Assembly (NCBI GenBank): GCA_965649825.1
Contig: OZ287696.1
Location: 248,001-312,000, forward strand
DNA length: 64,000 bases
DNA from: Penicillus capitatus
Lineage: Eukaryota > Chlorophyta
Direction of reading: 5' to 3'
Shown here: positions 59,575-64,000 of the stretch, one piece after another
Layout of the letters: the number at the start of each line of letters is the position of its first letter
How positions within the stretch are numbered: position 1 is the stretch's first letter
The notes under the pieces: model-generated
Seen by the model: the letters and a program-made list of their open reading frames with translations, nothing else
The model's database searches: none
What the model was told of the DNA's origin: nothing
Program-made: the position numbers and the translations under genes

Positions 59575-61238
59575 GGTTATTTTATCAATTCGCAATTTAA
59601 TGAGATCTAGGTGACGATGAGGGTCTTGGTGGATGGTGGAGCCGAGATTGACGCAAGAGATCAACAGGGGTACATGCCGATGATTAGAGCTGTCGGTGTC
59701 TTAAGCTATGTTTTACAGATCAGTCGGCTACATGCTCTTCGGATCTATGGTTTGGACTCAGGAGCAGCCTTGATTTAGACTCGGTCTTCAACCCGGTAAA
59801 CTAAGGTTCACTTATACACATGCTAAGGTGTCTGTCAGTGCCGAGTTAGGGAAAGCGAATATCGTTCTGAAGTCTCGATAAACCTGAAGAACGAAACAAG
59901 AAGTTTCGTACAGTAGCAACTTTGTCACATAGTGTTGTTTGGCGCAAAGATCGCCGTTTGTATCTCACAGAGTGCGGTTTTCGTGTTAGAATTCGTGGAC
60001 GAGGTAGTCGAGCCGAGAAAAACACAGCGCTAACGATCCCATAGAAGTGTATACCGTTGTGGACCGTTGTCGTGCTGCGCACGGACAACCATGGAAAGAC
60101 CGAGCTGTACAGTCGATTGAATACAAACCAGCCGTCCATGATCCGAGGACTGCACGACACAGTGAGAGACATGCGGCACGTTGCACGGCGACACAGTTGT
60201 TTGGATCCTGTCCTATGCGTCTGTCACTGTCCTATCGATTTTTCATGAGGCAGGTGTAAACTACATAGTGACAGACGAATGAACTTCGTGCACTCGATGG
60301 CACTGAATTTGCCAAACTGCAATGCTTTATCCTCTTCCTCGTCGATACCAACAACGTCCAACGAAAACTCGGGTGCTCATGTGACACGATACACCAGCTG
60401 AATGTGTCTATTCACGTTTCTAGGAGAGTCAGCCCACGGTAAGATTGAATCGACCGTTTATCAGTGTCCTCTGGAGAAGGCGTCACTTGAATGTGGCCAA
60501 AACAGGTCTTTGATCTCCCTTCGAATGAACAGCAGGTTTTTCACTGACTGGGTCTGGTACCATCATTTCACAGTTCTGGGTGTCTCGCGGAATGTGGCCA
60601 ACACCCATTGGTGTCCTCAGTTGAGCGACAGCGTCGTCGAACTGACGTAATTCTGCACAGACAGCATTGTCTGCTGTCCATCACGGACCATGCCAACCAA
60701 GAACATCGTCAAAGACCCATAAGCTGGTCAAGACGGAGGACATGTCGTCAACAGACACCGCTTCTGTCGACGCAACGCCATGATGCCTCCCTCAACGGGT
60801 GCCCCGTCTCCGAATGAACGAGGTGGCGAAGACGGCATGTGCCAGTACGTCATAGCGCATGCAATCGTCAGTAATGAAGGACGCAAGAAATTCAGCGTCT
60901 CCTTTACCCTTAACAAGATTCCACAACGACCATCTCTCGTTTCGTCATCGATGTCTTCAACGGCATAGACTGGTAACCCGTCTTCTCCCGAACGAACATT
61001 ACACAGCACAAGTTGACAAGGCAATTCTATCGCGCTTCTGTCGAGACATTCGAGATTTGCTGACGAGGCACGTCGACGAGACTCCATTTATCCGTGCTGT
61101 CTTTGTCAACCGTCCTGCCCGACGACATGAATGCCCATCCAGATGCCAGCAGTGTTTTGCCGTCGCCGCCACTGCTATCGTACGCTGAGGATGAGAAGGA
61201 GGAATGCATGTCCGTAAGCATCGTCGGATGTCCAATGA
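59575..61238. other. Unresolved 1.7 kb; scattered coding-like segments
   Basis: Plus-strand stretches such as VVLRTDNHGKTELYSRLNTN (about 60065), QPTVRLNRPFISVLWRR (about 60427) and GMCQYVIAHAIVSNEGRKKF (about 60838) have good third-position bias but do not join into one gene. A minus-strand stretch at 61027-61190 (DGKTLLASGWAFMSSG) competes. No family signature on either strand. Confidence 0.25.
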
Positions 61239-62811
61239 ATGACGGACGGTTGTGAAAACAGAAAGACGATGCGCTTGTGCGAATCTGCACGTCACGCCCA
61301 ATCAGACGGCGCTCTCTCCGCCCTTATCCATCGATCGTATCGGCAAAGCATGTCAACCTCCGAAACCGTCGAAAACGATAGCAACCGCACGCGGGAAGCA
61401 CGAAATCGTCAAGATTTGGGGTCCATCGAGAACATCCGAGAGTGGAATGTCAACTTTATCGACCTCCCGACAGAAGAACTCGTAAGAGGCTAATGCTGAG
61501 AGCCATTCTGAAACAGATGAGATCTCAGATAACACTCTGCTTTGACATCTTCAAAGACATGTGCCCCGAGGAATTCGAGATGACAGATGATGTCGTGATT
61601 CAGTTCTTGAAAGCCGTCGCGTCGCACTACCGGGCAAATCCGTACCATACATTCCTGCATGCATGCTATGTTCTTCATTCTGTTTGGATGGTCGGATCTC
61701 TGTGCTCATACACATGACGTGCCGGTGTGATGTCCGATCGAATGGTGTAGATCATGACAACGACAGCTCTGCCTCGATATCTACTTCCCTACGAAAGACT
61801 GGCACTGTTCATTGCTGCGATTTGCCATGATGTGGATCATGACGGTATGTTTGACAGCATCAAAGACTCAAGCTTCATCTGACAGCGATGGTCGATGTGT
61901 CTGTTCTGTCAAGGGTACACGAATCAATTCCATGTCAGCAGTAGGTCAGAAATGGCACTGCGTTACAATGGCGGGGCTGTGCTCGAGAAGCACCATTGTA
62001 ACACTGCCTTTGTCATTCTGAAGAGACAGGACTGCGGAATGCTACAGTCGTTGCCTCAGCGGCTCCAGACACAGGTCCGTGATGTCATCACACTTCTTCC
62101 CTCTCTCAATCACAACGACGTCGTCATTCAGATTCAGAAAGTTATCATCCAGTATATCATGGGCACAGACATGTTCATTCACGAAGAGCTTGTTTCGGAG
62201 CTCCTTCCGCTGGAACTCCCCAAAGTACTGCGTGCCTCCCTGCAGTGATCCAACTTTCACGACATGTGTATACAGGCCAATGAGAATGAGAATCATCCGA
62301 TTGAGTGCCCAGAGCACATCCCTACACTTTTGGGAAAATCTGTTTTGCATGCATCAGATTTGTCCAACCCTGTTCGATCCTTCGAAGTGGATTACTTCAT
62401 GGCTGAAAGGGTCAAGGATGAATTCAGGTAAAGACAAAGACAGGTATGCTATTGAACATCCGATGCTGCATGGGTGTCATTCCAGGAATCAAATCGTACG
62501 GGAGAAAGAACTGGGGCTGCCCACATCACCCTGCATGGATATTCAGACCGAAGCCGAGAAGTATGAAGCCGAAGTCAACTTCATTAATAATTTTGTAAAA
62601 CCTCTTTGGGGTGATCGTCCTTTCCTCTCTCACTCAATGCAATGTGTGATGTGCAGAACAACTGGCTCGAATTTTTCCTTCTTTGGAATGCTGTGTTCGT
62701 CAAATGAAAGCAAACGGGGATCAATTTGCACAACTTGCAGAAAGGGCGAGGCGTAATGAAGCATCCACGGCTGTCGATTATGGAACTCTCACCCAGACCT
62801 CTGATAAATAG
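61239..62811 (+). CDS. 3',5'-cyclic nucleotide phosphodiesterase, class I
   Basis: HD-domain enzyme hydrolysing cAMP or cGMP. Exons join in frame: SIENIREWNVNFIDLPTEEL-MRSQITLCFDIFKDMCPEEF, YRANPYHTFLHACYVLHS (metal site HxxxH; the usual Asn of HNxxH is Thr here), LALFIAAICHDVDHDG (HD motif), QFHVSSRSEMALRYNGGAVLEKHHC, KVIIQYIMGTDM, HASDLSNPVRSFEVDYF (third metal Asp) and FINNFVKPLW. The C-terminus (EQLARIFPSLECCV) ends at TAG 62809-62811. No GAF, PAS or membrane domain was found upstream, though 5' exons may be missing. Class I PDEs are absent from land plants but occur in algae and protists. Confidence 0.88.
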
Positions 62812-63067
62812 GGGCCCTTTCTGAATCCTTTAGTTTATCATAAATTTATTGCTGCAGTCGGACGAGAATCAAAAGTTTCATTCTTCGAATGGCATCAGTG
62901 TTTCTGTCATCTTCTGCATCTGATGCTAACTGACGGCAGAAAGAATTTATTTGCCTCAACCGTTCAGGAACAGACACTGCAAAACATAGATCACTTATCT
63001 CTGCTCACAATTGTCAATCAATGTAATGAATGTACTGTCTGTACCTTCTAGTTGATGCATCGTCCCT
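62812..63067. other. Intergenic, AT-rich
   Basis: 3' region of the phosphodiesterase gene; no feature seen. Confidence 0.3.
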
Positions 63068-63260
63068 TTACAAACGCACACACACAAAATGAATACGATT
63101 CCTCTTTGCGTTCTCTCTGACATGATGCATTTGCTTAACGAATACCGACGCTGGTAGATTGTTCCATCTTTCGACCAGTGAGTGCCTCGTAACTATGCGA
63201 GAGTGAAGATTGTTTTTGGGGTAGCAAAAAAATCGTGTTCGCTGCAATGAATTTTGACTT
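63068..63260 (-). mobile_element. Remnant of a LINE-type reverse transcriptase C-terminus
   Basis: The minus-strand frame reads RTRFFCYPKNNLHSRIVTRH then SLVERWNNLPASVFVKQMH. The pattern R..FF.......WN.LP..V..A...F is characteristic of the C-terminal end of non-LTR retrotransposon and related reverse transcriptases. Only about 60 codons remain; upstream catalytic motifs (YADD region) are not found in the window, so this is a fossil or 5'-truncated copy. Such 5' truncation is typical for LINE insertion. Confidence 0.42.
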
Positions 63261-63269
63261 TGTCGTTGA

Positions 63270-63600
63270 CATTCAACTAGCGAAGATGCCTTGGCGTTTA
63301 AAGGGAACCAAGGTGACGTCATTGTCACTCTTCTCGATCCATGCGTCGCATGATCCGCTTTTCGCGCCGGCTTTATTGTCTCGTAAGGTCACAGTTGCGC
63401 CAAAAGTGTGACGTGGGAAGTCGTCTCTCGGATTTGGTGTCCGCAGGGCCGATGTCTGTACACCAGAAATTGCAAAATCTCCGCGTTCCACTAGCGTCTC
63501 GAATAAAGACGCCTCGTCGTTCTGACAGTCGCCGTTAGTGGACAAATTGAAAAGGCGCCGCGACTCGCAGCCGATGAGAGCAGATGAAGGCATCGTCAAT
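63270..63600 (-). CDS. Hypothetical protein
   Basis: An uninterrupted minus-strand frame with neighbour-like codon use, first ATG near 63599 (MPSSALIGCESRRLFNLSTN), ending PFKRQGIFAS at 63273. Ser/Asp-rich, no domain recognised. It could instead be part of a longer spliced gene. Confidence 0.35.
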
Positions 63601-63716
63601 GGCGAAAAGCTGTCGAAACGCGCAGATATGATGAGATACAGACGAGGAGAGATGCGGAAATAGGTGCTGGCGCATCGACGCAATTGTGTGCGACGAAAGT
63701 CTGCCTCATCGGCTGT

Positions 63717-64000
63717 CAGAGAACGACAAATGATGTGACAGCTCGTTTCAGGGACTCAAAGTCGTCCAAACCATCTATCTTGCACTGGCCATTGACAATG
63801 AAGAGCCGAAAGTCGTTAATCGTCACACCTGGCACACCATGCAATAGTGTGATAAAAGTGAGAACTGACCTGTAACGATGCGTTTTGTTCCTCGAGTCGT
63901 ACGGAGTTCATAGACGTAAATGTCATATAGAACATCCTGCTTAATGACCTCACTCTTCTGTTCCAGGAGTTGTAGATCGAGAAAACCATCCTTCAGAAAG
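63717..64000 (-). CDS. C-terminal end of an unidentified gene (partial)
   Basis: Exons 63870-64000 and 63717-63828 join over a 41-nt GT-AG intron: FLKDGFLDLQLLEQKSEVIK to YDIYVYELRTTRGTKRIVT-GVTINDFRLFIVNGQCKIDG and LKRAVTSFVVL with TGA at 63717-63719. The N-terminal part lies beyond the window, so no family can be assigned. The joined segment is codon-biased and unbroken, so the gene itself is likely. Confidence 0.55.

Overview
This window is nuclear DNA of a microbial eukaryote. Nearly every recognisable gene is cut by very small introns (mostly 35-70 nt, GT...AG). There are no operons, ribosome-binding sites or bacterial mobile elements, and genes lie on both strands, often 30-200 bp apart. 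Three proteins point to a plastid: a TGD2-like MCE protein, a stand-alone phosphoribosylanthranilate isomerase and a plant-type M48 peptidase. All three start with Ser/Arg-rich presequences that lack a signal peptide, which suits a primary-plastid alga. Glutamine synthetase, 2-isopropylmalate synthase and pyridoxal synthase PDX1 are also of plant/algal type. Species and phylum cannot be fixed from the sequence alone. ORF boundaries mislead here: most proteins below were rebuilt by hand-splicing on protein similarity and reading frame.

Layout. 0-10 kb: partial small secreted Cys protein (-), unresolved membrane gene (+), apyrase (-), secreted Lys/Pro-repeat protein (+), unknown basic protein (-), Rab geranylgeranyltransferase beta (+). 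10-13.6 kb: gene-poor stretch with degenerate repeats and four small unknown genes (-). 13.6-23.2 kb: ubiquitin E1 (+), CWC21/SRRM2-like SR splicing factor (-), ARL5 GTPase (-), LRR membrane protein (+). 23.4-29 kb: TGD2-like (-), 2-isopropylmalate synthase (-), possible NPL4-type ubiquitin-like domain (-). 29-34.6 kb: secreted Gly-rich protein (+), unknown (-), small Pro-rich membrane protein (+). 34.7-45.8 kb: glycine decarboxylase P protein (+), PRAI (-), M48 peptidase (+), MIA40 (+), ATP23 (-), FEA1/H43-like secreted protein (+), glutamine synthetase (+). 46-54.4 kb: secreted PAN-Kazal protein, lipase, PDX1, TM protein, epsin (all +), D-aminoacyl-tRNA deacylase (-), second small secreted Cys protein (+). 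54.5-64 kb: DysF-diacylglycerol lipase fusion (+), unknown (+), V-ATPase subunit F (-), cyclic-nucleotide phosphodiesterase (+), LINE remnant (-), unknown (-), partial gene (-).

Themes. A secreted/cell-surface set recurs: two paralogous small Cys proteins, two low-complexity wall-like proteins, PAN-Kazal, FEA-like, LRR and apyrase. A nitrogen/amino-acid and organelle set includes P protein, glutamine synthetase, IPMS, PRAI and PDX1. MIA40 sits tail-to-tail with ATP23, which in yeast is a MIA40 import substrate.

The most unusual signal is splicing. Six introns appear to begin with GC instead of GT. Each is required to restore a conserved protein motif or reading frame.
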